Positions 38,094 to 49,255 of a stretch of 64,000 bases of DNA are shown here, piece by piece. The stretch is from Terriglobales bacterium (GTDB lineage: Bacteria; Acidobacteriota; Terriglobia; Terriglobales; Acidobacteriaceae): assembly GCA_025980765.1 (NCBI GenBank), contig JAICXB010000008.1:24627-88626 (forward strand), in the 5' to 3' direction. The position numbers and the translations under genes are program-made. Numbering within the stretch: the first letter of the stretch is position 1; every line of letters begins with the position of its first letter. The notes under the pieces were generated by a model, which worked only from the letters and a program-made list of their open reading frames with translations, ran no database searches and had not been told where the DNA came from.

Positions 38094-39713
38094 TCAGACT
38101 TCATCCCGCAGTTTCCTCCTCAGAATCTTGCCTGACGGATTACGCGGAATGGCCTGCACGAACCTGATTTCACGTGGCTGCTTGTAGCGGGTCAAGCGCT
38201 CGCCGACGTAATTACAGAGCTCGTCGGCCAATCGTGGGTTGCCGGTATGGTTGTCGCGAAGCACCACGAAAGCACAGGGGAGTTCACCCACATCCGCGTC
38301 CCGCTTCCCCACCAGTCCACAATCGCGCACCATCGGATGCTCCAAAAGCACGGCCTCTACCTCTGCCGGAGCAATCGGAAAGCCCTTGTACTTGATCATC
38401 TCCTTCACGCGATCGACGATGTGGTAAAAGCCGTCTGCATCCACCGTCGCGATATCGCCGGACCAATACCAGCCGTCGCGCAAAACCGACGCTGTGGCCT
38501 CGGGAGCGTTCCAATAGCCCAGCATCATTTGTGGGCCGCGCATGACTAGCTCGCCCGCATTCGCAGACTCGCCGCCTTCGAGACGGCAGTCCGTCAACGC
38601 GACTGCCTGCCCAATCGAATCAGGACGATACAGCTCGCGCTCGATGTATCCCAAATGAGTCACCGGCGAGGCTTCAGTCATGCCATATCCCTGGCGTAAT
38701 CGAATGCCGGTCAGCTCAGTAAATCGCCGCGCCAGCTCTGGAGCCAATGGAGCGGCGCCGGATTTGGCATAGCGAATGTGGTGTTCGTGCGGGAACTGTC
38801 CTTGCTCTGCCGCTTGCGATAAGCAGTTCACCAGCGGCGGCACCAAAGGCATGAATGTCGCGCCTTCTTCTCGAATCAGCGAGCACAACCGCTCCTGGTC
38901 GAAGCGCGGCATTAGCACGAGAGTTGCACCCGCGGCGAAGACTGGATTCAGAACCACGTTCAATCCGTAGATGTGATACAGCGGCAAACAGCAGAGAGCG
39001 ACGTCGTCTTGCGTATAGGTTGACTCCTCTCCTGGTGAGAGGAATTGATACACGTTTGTCACCAGGTTCGAGTGCGACAACATCACGCCTTTGGGCAAGC
39101 CGGTGGTGCCGCTGGAATAAGGCAGCGCCGCTAAAGTGTGATGCGGATCATCGTCCTGCGCTCGCCGAGCCTGCAATCCAGGGCCACGTAACATCTGCGC
39201 GAAATCTTCCGCACCGAGCGCAGCCTGACGAATAGTAAAAACGTTTCGCAGCTTCGGCAGGCCGGAGAGACTCATGTCTTTGATCAACGTGCCGTCGGTC
39301 ACCAGCGCAGCCGCCCCGGAATTCCCGAGTTGGTAATGGACTTCACGCTCGCGATAAGAAGGATTGAGGAGCGTGGGGATGCATCTCGCGAGGGTCGCCG
39401 CGTGATAAGCGACGGCAAATTCCCAGGAGTTAAATAAGAAAATCCCAATCACCTCTCCGGGTTCGAACTTGCTGCTCAGCCCGGCCGCAAGCCGCTCAAC
39501 CAGGTCTCCATATTCGGCATAGGTGATGCGCTGCGAAGGAACTTTCGAAGCATCGACAATCGCTAACTTCTCGCCAAAGCGGCGGCAAGCCCCAAGCACT
39601 ACATCATGAACGAACAATCCATCCGGATCGCGGTACAGAGCCCGACGCGCGGGAGGGCGAAGGATTGGGTGACTTCGCGGTTGGGTGATTTCGTGATTTG
39701 GATTTTCAATCAC
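38094..39713 (-). CDS. AMP-dependent acyl/aryl-CoA ligase (4-coumarate:CoA ligase-like)
   Basis: ALPYSSGTTGLPKGVMLSHSNLV, RQGYGMTEASP, GWYWSGDIATVDADGFYHIVDRVKEMIKYKGFPIAPAEVEAVL; N-terminus uncertain. Confidence 0.92.
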   Translation of the reverse strand: MIENPNHEITQPRSHPILRPPARRALYRDPDGLFVHDVVLGACRRFGEKLAIVDASKVPSQRITYAEYGDLVERLAAGLSSKFEPGEVIGIFLFNSWEFAVAYHAATLARCIPTLLNPSYREREVHYQLGNSGAAALVTDGTLIKDMSLSGLPKLRNVFTIRQAALGAEDFAQMLRGPGLQARRAQDDDPHHTLAALPYSSGTTGLPKGVMLSHSNLVTNVYQFLSPGEESTYTQDDVALCCLPLYHIYGLNVVLNPVFAAGATLVLMPRFDQERLCSLIREEGATFMPLVPPLVNCLSQAAEQGQFPHEHHIRYAKSGAAPLAPELARRFTELTGIRLRQGYGMTEASPVTHLGYIERELYRPDSIGQAVALTDCRLEGGESANAGELVMRGPQMMLGYWNAPEATASVLRDGWYWSGDIATVDADGFYHIVDRVKEMIKYKGFPIAPAEVEAVLLEHPMVRDCGLVGKRDADVGELPCAFVVLRDNHTGNPRLADELCNYVGERLTRYKQPREIRFVQAIPRNPSGKILRRKLRDEV

Positions 39714-39744
39714 GGAATCATGAAATCACAAAATCACGAAATCT
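39657..39744. repeat. Inverted repeat, 8-bp periodic arms (GTGATTTC / AAATCACG)
   Basis: gattgggtgacttcgcggttgggtgatttcgtgatttggattttcaatcacggaatcatgaaatcacaaaatcacgaaat. Confidence 0.9.
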
Positions 39745-39754
39745 GCCGCTGAAA

Positions 39755-40603
39755 TCAGTGCCCGATATGCTTATAGAAGAAGTCCACCAGATGTTGGAGC
39801 AGTGTCTCGCCGCCCACTTCGAAATTGAGCGGGATACTGTGTCCCATTCCTTCGATGATGAAAGTCTGGTGTGGTAGCCCTACCTCGCGGGCGCGAGCGT
39901 CAATCTGCCGCGCAGCGCTCACGGTGATCGTGTCGTCCTCCGTGCCGTGCACGATGAACAGCGGCGCACCGCCTTTCTTGATCCAGGTGACGCGAGGTCC
40001 CATGGTCCCCCAGAAGTCCGCGACCGCACGCACACGCGGTGCTTTGTGCTCCGGATTATAGGCATACAACATCGACACCACTGCTCCAGCCGATGAGCCT
40101 CCGATGAACAGGCGCCCCGCGTCAACGTGATACTTAGCCGCGTTCTCTTCCATCCAGTGCGCGGCATGAGAGGCGTCATCGACGGCAGCCATCACCGTGC
40201 GCGTGTACTGATCTTCAGTTTTGGCTTCGCCGGATTTGGCTTTGCCTGGAGGATCGTCGGGAACAAGCCGATAATTGATGGAGGCGCAGACGTAACCGCG
40301 CGCCGCCATTTCGCGGCAGAGGTTTGTCATTTCGCTCTTGTCGCCGAAGAGGAAACCGCCTCCGTGGATGGCGATCATCGCCGGACGCTTCGTTGGCACA
40401 TCGCTCGCCGGTTCGTAGAGATCGAGAGAAAGGGTGCGTTTGCCGGCTGCGGGCTGATTCACGGCCCCAGTCGCGTACTCAAGATTGCGCACAACCTTCA
40501 CTTTGAACTGCGGATCGCGGTAGAGAGTAGTGGCTTGTGCGGCCGTGATCAGAAAGGTAGTCGCGCAGAGGAATGCAAGTAGTCGGAAGATGGTTTTCAT
40601 CAC
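39755..40603 (-). CDS. exported alpha/beta hydrolase (esterase/lipase-like)
   Basis: MIAIHGGGFLFGDKSEM, FIGGSSAGAVVSMLYAY, FIVHGTEDDTITVSAA. Confidence 0.9.
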   Translation of the reverse strand: MMKTIFRLLAFLCATTFLITAAQATTLYRDPQFKVKVVRNLEYATGAVNQPAAGKRTLSLDLYEPASDVPTKRPAMIAIHGGGFLFGDKSEMTNLCREMAARGYVCASINYRLVPDDPPGKAKSGEAKTEDQYTRTVMAAVDDASHAAHWMEENAAKYHVDAGRLFIGGSSAGAVVSMLYAYNPEHKAPRVRAVADFWGTMGPRVTWIKKGGAPLFIVHGTEDDTITVSAARQIDARAREVGLPHQTFIIEGMGHSIPLNFEVGGETLLQHLVDFFYKHIGH

Positions 40604-41322
40604 AATTTACAACTTCTGTATTGGATGATACGGCGAGCAGAACCTGCTGCGCACCAGGTCCCCGACGGTCGGGAGCGAGTTTCGTCGTCGAGGTTCTCTC
40701 CGCCTGGGCGCTGATTGAGGCCACACTGTGGACATCTGGACGAATCCAGCTTCGTCTCTTTTGGATTACGGCGGCATTCATCGTCATTACCACCGCCATT
40801 CATCGCCCGAACGTCACTGCCCTCGGATTAGGCCTGCGCGGCCTGAGGCAGTCATTGTGGGTGATTCCTGCGATTCTGCTGATCGCGGCGGCTGCGATGG
40901 GAATCGCGGGCGTTCTCGGGACCTTGCATCCTTTATTTGGAATCCGAAATGCCGTCTGGCACTCCGCCAGCTATATCGTATGGGCGATCTTTCAGCAGTT
41001 TATATTGCAATCGTATTTCTTTCTCCGGCTGGAAAAACTCGTAAAATCTGCCCATTTGGCCGTGGTTTTGAGTGCAGGATTGTTCGCGCTGGTGCACATT
41101 CCGAATCCGGTGCTAGTGAGTGTGTGTCTGCTGGCAGGATGGTGCGCGTGCGAGATATTCCGGCGAGTCCGAAACATTTACGCACTGGGGGTGGCGCATG
41201 CCATTCTGGGACTGACCATCGCCATCACCGTGCCAGACCAGGTGCAGCGCCACATGCGCGTGGGCATCGGATATCTTCACCACCCCCGGGTTAACACGAA
41301 GGTCACGAAGGCAAGGCCCTAA
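40573..41322 (+). CDS. CPBP-family membrane protein with degenerate catalytic motif
   Basis: WAIFQQFILQSYFFLRLEKL and LFALVHIPNP in CPBP-like arrangement; start uncertain. Confidence 0.65.
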   Translation: MQVVGRWFSSQFTTSVLDDTASRTCCAPGPRRSGASFVVEVLSAWALIEATLWTSGRIQLRLFWITAAFIVITTAIHRPNVTALGLGLRGLRQSLWVIPAILLIAAAAMGIAGVLGTLHPLFGIRNAVWHSASYIVWAIFQQFILQSYFFLRLEKLVKSAHLAVVLSAGLFALVHIPNPVLVSVCLLAGWCACEIFRRVRNIYALGVAHAILGLTIAITVPDQVQRHMRVGIGYLHHPRVNTKVTKARP

Positions 41323-41396
41323 GGACACGGAGAATCCTTTTCTAAAGAACTTCCGTGAACTCATCTTTGTTCCCTCACGTCCTTCGTGTTAGCCCA
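41288..41396. repeat. Inverted repeat, 9-bp periodic arms (AACACGAAG-GTCACGAAG ... CCTTCGTGTTA)
   Basis: Left 41291-41333, right 41370-41393; lies between convergent genes. Confidence 0.82.
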
Positions 41397-41399
41397 AGG

Positions 41400-42401
41400 T
41401 CATCGCAACCAGATCGACCAAGTCAGATCTACTGTTGTGTGAGTAATCGCCGCGGCCAGCACCCGTCGCTTCGCCATCCACGCTCGTCCATAGAAGATGC
41501 CCGCGATTGCCGCCAGCAGAACGTACCTCCAGTTGAATCCCAGTGCGACAGAAGGCAGGCGTTTGTTGAAATGCGAAAGTCCGAAGATGACTGAGGTGAC
41601 TAGCAAGGCCGTCGTAGACCCAAAGCGCCGCGCCAGCAGATTTTGTATCAGGCCACGAAAGAAAAGCTCTTCCGGAATCGCGATGAACAGGAATGTGAAA
41701 AGCCATCCGCCGATAACCGCGATGGCCGAAGGAATCGCGGAGTGCCAATGCAGGAATCCAAGCGCCAGGCCCAAAACAACCGCGATGGGCGCATAGAACC
41801 CATACTCACGAAGACCGATGCTGACATCATGTACTCGCGCACGAAGATCGTATCCGACTCCGTCGAGACGGCGGACTACCAGATATCCGTAAAGCGCCAC
41901 GCCGACAAGCAGTAGCTTCGAAAAGCCGCCAATGCCCGGATATGGCCATGCCGACCGAAAAAATCGAAAGTCCACCGACAGGCCGAGTGTTCCGAGCACA
42001 ACCAGGTCCTGCCATCCGCCATTGGATTTTCCCCGCGCAGATTCTAGCAGCGCGCAACTGCCCACGGAGATGATCAGAAATCCCGCAGCAAGACTCCAGC
42101 GAAACTGAAGGCGCGGCACCGCGAAGATCACATAGGGCGCAATCAGCAGGGCTGAAGCCGCTATTCTCACTGTTGCGTTTGGCAAGATGGGAAGAAGCCA
42201 TTCGGCTGCGCCGAAACCGAAGAACCAAATCGGCGCGAGCAGAAGCGCAAAACTGGCAAACGCCGAAGGAAAATGCCCGCCGATTCGCGCCGGTACTCCC
42301 GCACGCAGTGCTAGCGAGTAGCCAATCGCTACCAATATGACGAAGAGCAGCACGGGCAAGACACGGCGGAAGTTCATGACCGAAATGAGTCCAGGAACCA
42401 A
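41400..42401 (-). CDS. CPBP-family intramembrane metalloprotease
   Basis: AIPEELFFRGLIQNLLARRFG and SVIFGLSHFN motifs. Confidence 0.88.
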   Translation of the reverse strand: MVPGLISVMNFRRVLPVLLFVILVAIGYSLALRAGVPARIGGHFPSAFASFALLLAPIWFFGFGAAEWLLPILPNATVRIAASALLIAPYVIFAVPRLQFRWSLAAGFLIISVGSCALLESARGKSNGGWQDLVVLGTLGLSVDFRFFRSAWPYPGIGGFSKLLLVGVALYGYLVVRRLDGVGYDLRARVHDVSIGLREYGFYAPIAVVLGLALGFLHWHSAIPSAIAVIGGWLFTFLFIAIPEELFFRGLIQNLLARRFGSTTALLVTSVIFGLSHFNKRLPSVALGFNWRYVLLAAIAGIFYGRAWMAKRRVLAAAITHTTVDLTWSIWLR

Positions 42402-42414
42402 GTCACATCATATT

Positions 42415-42557
42415 CATCACGGGGCACGGGGCAGGAGGGAATTCTTAATTTTGAATGTTGAGTTTTGAATTTTGAATGAACACCGCTCCCGGCTGACACC
42501 TACATTCAACAATTCAAAACTCAGAATTCACAATTCCTGCGTGTCTTCGTGGTTAAA
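42415..42557. repeat. Nested inverted repeat: outer CACGG(G)GCACGGGG / TGTCTTCGTGG, inner 7-bp periodic (AATTTTG-AATGTTG / ATTCAAC-AATTCAA)
   Basis: Inner 42440-42479 and 42503-42539. Confidence 0.85.
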
Positions 42558-42565
42558 TCATTCCA

Positions 42566-43807
42566 ATGTCCGACCGCATGGTCTTCCATATCGACATGGA
42601 TGCCTTTTTCGTCTCTGTGGAAGAGCTGTTCGATCCGTCGCTTAAGGGCAAACCGGTGATCGTTGGCGGGGCCAAGGACCAGCGCGGCGTGGTCGCCGCC
42701 GCTTCTTATGCTGCGCGAAGGTTCGGAGTGCATTCGGCGATGCCGCTGCGCACTGCCGCAAAACTCTGCCCTGATGGCATCTATCTGGACGGGCACCCTG
42801 ATCGATACCGCGAGTACTCGCGCAGAGTCCACGACATTCTCTGCCGCTTCTCACCGAAGGTGGAGATGGCATCGGTCGACGAAGCCTACATGGATATGAC
42901 CGGTACGGCGCGTTTGCTGGGTCCGCCGCTTAGGTCGGCGCACGATTTGCACGCCTGTATCGGGAACGAACTCAACCTTCACTGCTCGATCGGCATTGCA
43001 GCATCACGTGTGGTCGCGAAGATTGCGTCTGATCTTGCCAAGCCGAATGGTGTGTTTTTCGTCTGGCCCGGACATGAGCAGCGCATGCTTGCTGACCTGC
43101 CCGTTCGCAAAATGCCCGGCATTGGAAAAGTGACCGAGGCGCGGCTGCACGAGTGTGGCATCCGGACGTTTGCCGACCTCACTGGTCGCGACGATCTCGA
43201 AAAAATGTTCGGGGCGTGGGGCACAGCCATGGCCGGCAAGGCCCGCGGCGAGGATGCCGGCGGTTGGTTCAACGAAGACATCGGCGAGAGTGTGGCTAAA
43301 TCCATCAGCCACGAGCACACCTTCGACGAAGACACCGCCGATCAGCAGATTTTGGAGACAACTCTCGCCCGCCTCACCGAAATGGTTGCGAGGAGGTTGC
43401 GTGAGCAGCAGTTCGCGGCGCGCACCATCCAGCTGAAGCTGCGCTACTCCGACTTCCACACCATCACCCGCGCGCATTCCTTCGCCGAACCGACGAGCAG
43501 CGACCATGCCATTCTGATCCAGGTGCGCTCGTTATTTCGCGCGAATTGGCGAAGCGGAGCTAAGGTGCGACTGCTCGGGGTACACGCTTCTGGGTTTGAG
43601 GCATCCGGCGGGAGCGCCTCGTTCGATTTTGACGGCGCCGAACGGTGGGAACACGCGCTCTCGGCAGCCGATCGCCTGCGCGATAAATATGGCGAGGCCG
43701 CTGTCCATATGGGCAGCGCACTCAAAGCCGATATCCGGGAGCGCACCCACGAGGCAATGCCGGAAGCTCCCAGCCTAAGCAAAGACAAGAAGTCGGGGAT
43801 TCCGTGA
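42566..43807 (+). CDS. dinB: DNA polymerase IV
   Basis: FHIDMDAFFVSVEELFDPSLKGKPVIVGG, ASVDEAYMDMTGT, LHCSIGIAASRVVAKIASDLAKPNG. Confidence 0.96.
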   Translation: MSDRMVFHIDMDAFFVSVEELFDPSLKGKPVIVGGAKDQRGVVAAASYAARRFGVHSAMPLRTAAKLCPDGIYLDGHPDRYREYSRRVHDILCRFSPKVEMASVDEAYMDMTGTARLLGPPLRSAHDLHACIGNELNLHCSIGIAASRVVAKIASDLAKPNGVFFVWPGHEQRMLADLPVRKMPGIGKVTEARLHECGIRTFADLTGRDDLEKMFGAWGTAMAGKARGEDAGGWFNEDIGESVAKSISHEHTFDEDTADQQILETTLARLTEMVARRLREQQFAARTIQLKLRYSDFHTITRAHSFAEPTSSDHAILIQVRSLFRANWRSGAKVRLLGVHASGFEASGGSASFDFDGAERWEHALSAADRLRDKYGEAAVHMGSALKADIRERTHEAMPEAPSLSKDKKSGIP

Positions 43808-43891
43808 GCTTGGCTCAACCGCACGCTTACGGAATCCATACAAAATTTCGTCTTGCTCTACAATAGGGAAAAGCAAGCGAGTTTCGACTGA

Positions 43892-45403
<1,512 letters not shown>

Positions 45404-45411
45404 GCGCGCAG

Positions 45412-45909
45412 TTGAAATCAGACTCTAGTCCAAACATACTGCGCTACTGGGCGCCGGCGATTCTGTGGCTTGCTGTGATAGCCGTGGAGTCATTTACACT
45501 CTCCGGCAATGTCACCGGCGCATGGCTGCAGCACGTGCTCGGTTGGGTGCATATCCATTTGTCACCCGCCGCGTTCTCAGAATTTCATCACGCATTGCGT
45601 AAAACCGGTCATGTCACGGGCTATGGAATCCTTTGCCTGATGCTCTTTCGGTCTTGGTTTCACACGCTCGCCGGGGAAACAGGTCTGCGTAGTCAACGGT
45701 TCAGGTGCGCGGCGTTAGCGCTCAGTTCTACCCTGTTGACTGCCATCCTCGACGAATGGCATCAAAGCTTCGATCCCACGCGCACTTCTTCCCCGATTGA
45801 TGTTGGGCTGGACATGTGCGGAGCAATCGTGTTTCTTTGCTTGGCACTTTTTGTCTTCCGAGCGTGGCATCGCGTTCCCAGCGAAGAGATGGAACCCGTC
45901 TCGGCCTGA
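45412..45909 (+). CDS. VanZ family membrane protein
   Basis: ALRKTGHVTGYGILCLMLFRS...ILDEWHQSFDPTRTSSPIDVGLDMCGA; TTG start. Confidence 0.85.
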   Translation: MKSDSSPNILRYWAPAILWLAVIAVESFTLSGNVTGAWLQHVLGWVHIHLSPAAFSEFHHALRKTGHVTGYGILCLMLFRSWFHTLAGETGLRSQRFRCAALALSSTLLTAILDEWHQSFDPTRTSSPIDVGLDMCGAIVFLCLALFVFRAWHRVPSEEMEPVSA

Positions 45910-45922
45910 GACGTTCCCCACC

Positions 45923-45956
45923 CGGCGATATGATCCGACCAATCGGATCATCGCCG
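45923..45956. repeat. Short near-perfect hairpin cggcgatatgatccga/tcggatcatcgccg
   Basis: Direct reading; between convergent vanZ and rplQ. Confidence 0.75.
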
Positions 45957-46010
45957 TCGTTGACCATTTGCCCTTCTAAGAATTCAGCACTTGGAAATTT
46001 GGAAGCCGGC

Positions 46011-46042
46011 AAAAAGAAAAGGCACAGAAGTTTCTGTGCCTT
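46011..46042 (-). terminator. Rho-independent terminator of the ribosomal superoperon
   Basis: Minus-strand AAGGCACAGAAACTTCTGTGCCTTTTCTTTTT downstream of rplQ. Confidence 0.9.
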
Positions 46043-46065
46043 GAGTCGGTCCACGGAGGCAAGTC

Positions 46066-46572
46066 TTATTCCGAGGGGCCGGGTTCGCCTTCTCCCGCTG
46101 CCGGGCCGCCGCTTGCCTCGAGGTTTGCCTGCTGCTCCTGCATCGCCTTTTCCATCTCCTCGCGGCGCTTGGCGCGCAGTTCGGCGCGTTTCTCGCGACG
46201 CTCGTCGAGAATCTTCTCCGAACCGAGCAGCTCGATAAAAGCCTTCTCGCCGCCATCTCCCTGGCGGAATCCGGTACGGACGATGCGCAGGTATCCACCA
46301 TTGCGATCGCCATATCGCGGAGCTACTTCGCCAAACAGGCGATCCACCGCCCGTCGCGAGGTCAGAAACGATGCCGCCAAACGACGTGCAGCGAGGTCTC
46401 CACGCTTGCCGAAAGTGATCATCTTCTCGACATGCGGACGCATGGCTTTCGCCTTTGCGACGGTAGTCTCGATGCGCTCCTCCAGAATGAGAGAGCTGAC
46501 CAAATTGCGCAGCAGCGCGCGACGGTGGCTGGTGTTACGTCCAAGCTTCCAAGTTGCTTTTAAGTGACGCAT
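46066..46572 (-). CDS. rplQ: 50S ribosomal protein L17 with charged C-terminal extension
   Basis: [42 protein letters not shown]; start reset to 46572. Confidence 0.96.
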   Translation of the reverse strand: MRHLKATWKLGRNTSHRRALLRNLVSSLILEERIETTVAKAKAMRPHVEKMITFGKRGDLAARRLAASFLTSRRAVDRLFGEVAPRYGDRNGGYLRIVRTGFRQGDGGEKAFIELLGSEKILDERREKRAELRAKRREEMEKAMQEQQANLEASGGPAAGEGEPGPSE

Positions 46573-46604
46573 AAGGTTTTTCCTGAATTGAACCAAGATT
46601 TCGT

Positions 46605-46694
46605 CTTCGTGGACTTGACGGACGTTATGGACGACGCAATGGACGAAGATCCGCCTCATCCACTTGTGTCCACCAAGTCCACTTTGTCCATCAA
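46605..46694. repeat. Inverted repeat, 9-bp periodic arms (GTGGACTTG / CACTTTGTCC) between rpoA and rplQ
   Basis: gtggacttgacggacgttatggacgacgcaatggac ... gtgtccaccaagtccactttgtcca. Confidence 0.85.
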
Positions 46695-46700
46695 ACGCTT

Positions 46701-47777
46701 CTAAAACTCTCCGCCCGTGGGTTCCTCAACATCCAAATCGTCGTCCTCACCCACATAGCTGCCGACATTGGCCAGCACCGTTGCCGGCAACTGGCTGGTT
46801 GGGCCGGGCACGGCATTACCATGCTCGTCGATTTTCATGCCAAGGCTGAGTCCCATCTGGGCCAGAATTTCCTTGATCTCATTGAGCGACTTACGCCCGA
46901 AGTTCTTCGTCTTCAGCATTTCAGCTTCTGACTTCTGGACCAATTCGCCGATCGTCTGAATGTTCGCGTTCTTCAGGCAGTTGTAGCTGCGGACCGAAAG
47001 TTCAAGTTCCTCGACAGAGCGATTCAGGTTTTCGTTACGAATTTCCGGTTTGCGCTCGTCGCCGCCCTCGCTCTCCAGTTCCTCTTCGAAGTTGATGAAG
47101 ATGTTCATATGGTCCTTCACCAGCTTGGCTGCCAGGCCGATCGCGTCGGCTGGAGCGACGGCGCCATTCGTCCAAACCTCAAGCGTCAATTTGTCGTAAT
47201 CGGTGATCTGGCCCAGACGCGCGGCTTCGACTGTGTAGTTGCACTTGCGCACCGGGGAATGCACGGAGTCGATGGGAATGAATCCCAATCCCAAATCCTC
47301 GTCGAAGTTTTTGTCAGCGGAAACATAGCCGCGTCCGCGCTTCAGGCGCATCTCGGTGTCGAGCTTGCCGCCCTCACTCACCGTGGCGATGTAGATGTCT
47401 TTATCCAAAATCTCGACGTCTGCATCGGCTTCAATCATTCCGGAAGTAATCACTCCCGGCTGGTCAGTCTTCAGATAAATCGACTTCGGATTGTCGCTGT
47501 TCAACTTAAATGGAACCTGTTTGAGATTCAGGATGATGTCGGTGGCATCTTCGACAACACCGGGTATCGACTGAAACTCGTGGAGGACGCCTTCAATGCG
47601 GACCGCCGTGATAGCCGCGCCTTCGATTGACGAAAGCAGCACGCGCCGCAAGGCGTTTCCAATAGTGGTTCCGAAGCCGCGCTCAAATGGCTGCGCGTAA
47701 AACTTGCCGTATTTATCGGTGAGTGTATCGGTGTCGGATGCGAGTCGTTTTGGTTTTTGAAATCCCTTCCAAAGCAT
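46701..47777 (-). CDS. rpoA: RNA polymerase alpha subunit
   Basis: [38 protein letters not shown]; alpha-[28 protein letters not shown]. Confidence 0.98.
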   Translation of the reverse strand: MLWKGFQKPKRLASDTDTLTDKYGKFYAQPFERGFGTTIGNALRRVLLSSIEGAAITAVRIEGVLHEFQSIPGVVEDATDIILNLKQVPFKLNSDNPKSIYLKTDQPGVITSGMIEADADVEILDKDIYIATVSEGGKLDTEMRLKRGRGYVSADKNFDEDLGLGFIPIDSVHSPVRKCNYTVEAARLGQITDYDKLTLEVWTNGAVAPADAIGLAAKLVKDHMNIFINFEEELESEGGDERKPEIRNENLNRSVEELELSVRSYNCLKNANIQTIGELVQKSEAEMLKTKNFGRKSLNEIKEILAQMGLSLGMKIDEHGNAVPGPTSQLPATVLANVGSYVGEDDDLDVEEPTGGEF

Positions 47778-47875
47778 GTGTGTCCCTTTCTGACTATTAG
47801 CTAAAGTTTCCTGCGCAGCGAAACGTCGCGAAGCATTCTGCGGCGGCCGCGCTGAATGTCCTCATTTTTGAAATA

Positions 47876-47991
47876 GCACTCAGCAGTTGGCATTCAGCAT
47901 TCAATTGGAATGCGACCTGCGAAGTGGGGGTTTAATTTGCAGCGCGAGGCACCGAATGAGCTGAATGCTGAGTGCTGAACGCTGATTGCTT
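47876..47991. repeat. Inverted repeat, 7-bp periodic arms (ATTCAGC / GCTGAAT-GCTGAGT-GCTGAAC-GCTGATT) between rpsD and rpoA
   Basis: Left 47876-47912, right 47953-47991. Confidence 0.88.
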
Positions 47992-47993
47992 AA

Positions 47994-48623
47994 CTACTTC
48001 GAATACAACTCGACGATCAACTGTTCATTGACCGGCAAATTGATGTCTTCGCGCTTTGGCAGTGCAGTCATGCGGCCCTTGTAAGCGTCGCGATCGACCT
48101 CCAGCCAGTTCACCGCCGGCTGGTGACTAGTGAAGTCCTTCGCGATTTCCAGCACTGTCATCTTGCGGCTGTTGTCCCGAACCGCAATCTCCTGGCCCAC
48201 GCTGACCTGGTACGACGGAATGTTCACCTTGCGGCCATTCACGGCGACATGCCCGTGGCGCACGATTTGCCGAGCCTGGCGGCGAGAGAGTGCAAAGCCC
48301 AGACGATAAACGACATTGTCGAGTCGCCGCTCGAGTTGCTGCAACAGAACTTCGCCGGTCACGCCTTTGGTACGTGCGGCCTTCTCGAAGTAGTTGCGGA
48401 ACTGCTTCTCCAGCGTGAAATAGATGCGCTTGGTCTTTTGCTTCTCGCGCAACTGAAGACCGTAGCCGACGATCTTGGCTTTTCGGTCTTTTCCGTGTTG
48501 ACCGGGAGCGAAGTTGCGCTTCTCGACCGGGCACTTCTCGCTAAAGCACTTCGTGCCCTTCAGGAATAACTTCATGCCTTCGCGGCGGCAAAGGCGGCAA
48601 ACAGGTCCTTTATATCTTGCCAT
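47994..48623 (-). CDS. rpsD: 30S ribosomal protein S4
   Basis: [44 protein letters not shown]. Confidence 0.98.
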   Translation of the reverse strand: MARYKGPVCRLCRREGMKLFLKGTKCFSEKCPVEKRNFAPGQHGKDRKAKIVGYGLQLREKQKTKRIYFTLEKQFRNYFEKAARTKGVTGEVLLQQLERRLDNVVYRLGFALSRRQARQIVRHGHVAVNGRKVNIPSYQVSVGQEIAVRDNSRKMTVLEIAKDFTSHQPAVNWLEVDRDAYKGRMTALPKREDINLPVNEQLIVELYSK

Positions 48624-48751
48624 TAGTTCTCCAAACCTCGGGTATTACATTATTTAGCCGATCGGTTTACAGGCGGCGCGCCCTTCTTCCCGATCCAGTT
48701 CTCAGTTCAAGCAGGTCCCGCTGCTCTCCGGATTTCGCATTCGCCGAAAGC

Positions 48752-49225
48752 TCATGGCGAATCTTCGAACGACTGCGCGATCATCAAACAATAACCGTCG
48801 GGGTCCTCAACCCGGAATTCCCCTTTCGGCAGATACTCCGGATATGTAATCTCGCCCGGCGCCGACCCACAGGCAATGAGCTGATTCCTCAATGCAACTA
48901 GATCCTGCGCATATAGGTAAAACAAAACGCAGCCATTGGCCGACGGCTCATGGCCAATCGCATCTTGCGCGTCCGGGTTCAGCGAACCAGCGCTGCGCGT
49001 CAGCATTAGATTCGCGCCTATCTTCCAGTTCGGCGCCTTCGGCTGATATAACCATGCCCAGTGCATCGGCGAAGCTTCGCGCGGTACGTAGTTGCCGACC
49101 TCGAAGCCCAGAAGCCGGTAAAACTCTGCAGAACGCTCCACGCTCCTGACATGAGCCATTGCCACGATCGCATTGATCGGAGCACTATCTGTAACGACGG
49201 CGGGTTGTACTGTTGCCTGGCTCAT
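48752..49225 (-). CDS. VOC superfamily (glyoxalase/bleomycin-resistance-like) protein
   Basis: AMAHVRSVERSAEFYRLLGFEVGNYV...FYLYAQDLVALRNQL...YLPKGEFRVEDPDGYCLMIAQ. Confidence 0.85.
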   Translation of the reverse strand: MSQATVQPAVVTDSAPINAIVAMAHVRSVERSAEFYRLLGFEVGNYVPREASPMHWAWLYQPKAPNWKIGANLMLTRSAGSLNPDAQDAIGHEPSANGCVLFYLYAQDLVALRNQLIACGSAPGEITYPEYLPKGEFRVEDPDGYCLMIAQSFEDSP

Positions 49226-49255
49226 TGTCCACAGCCTGCGGACTCTGCGCAGGTC

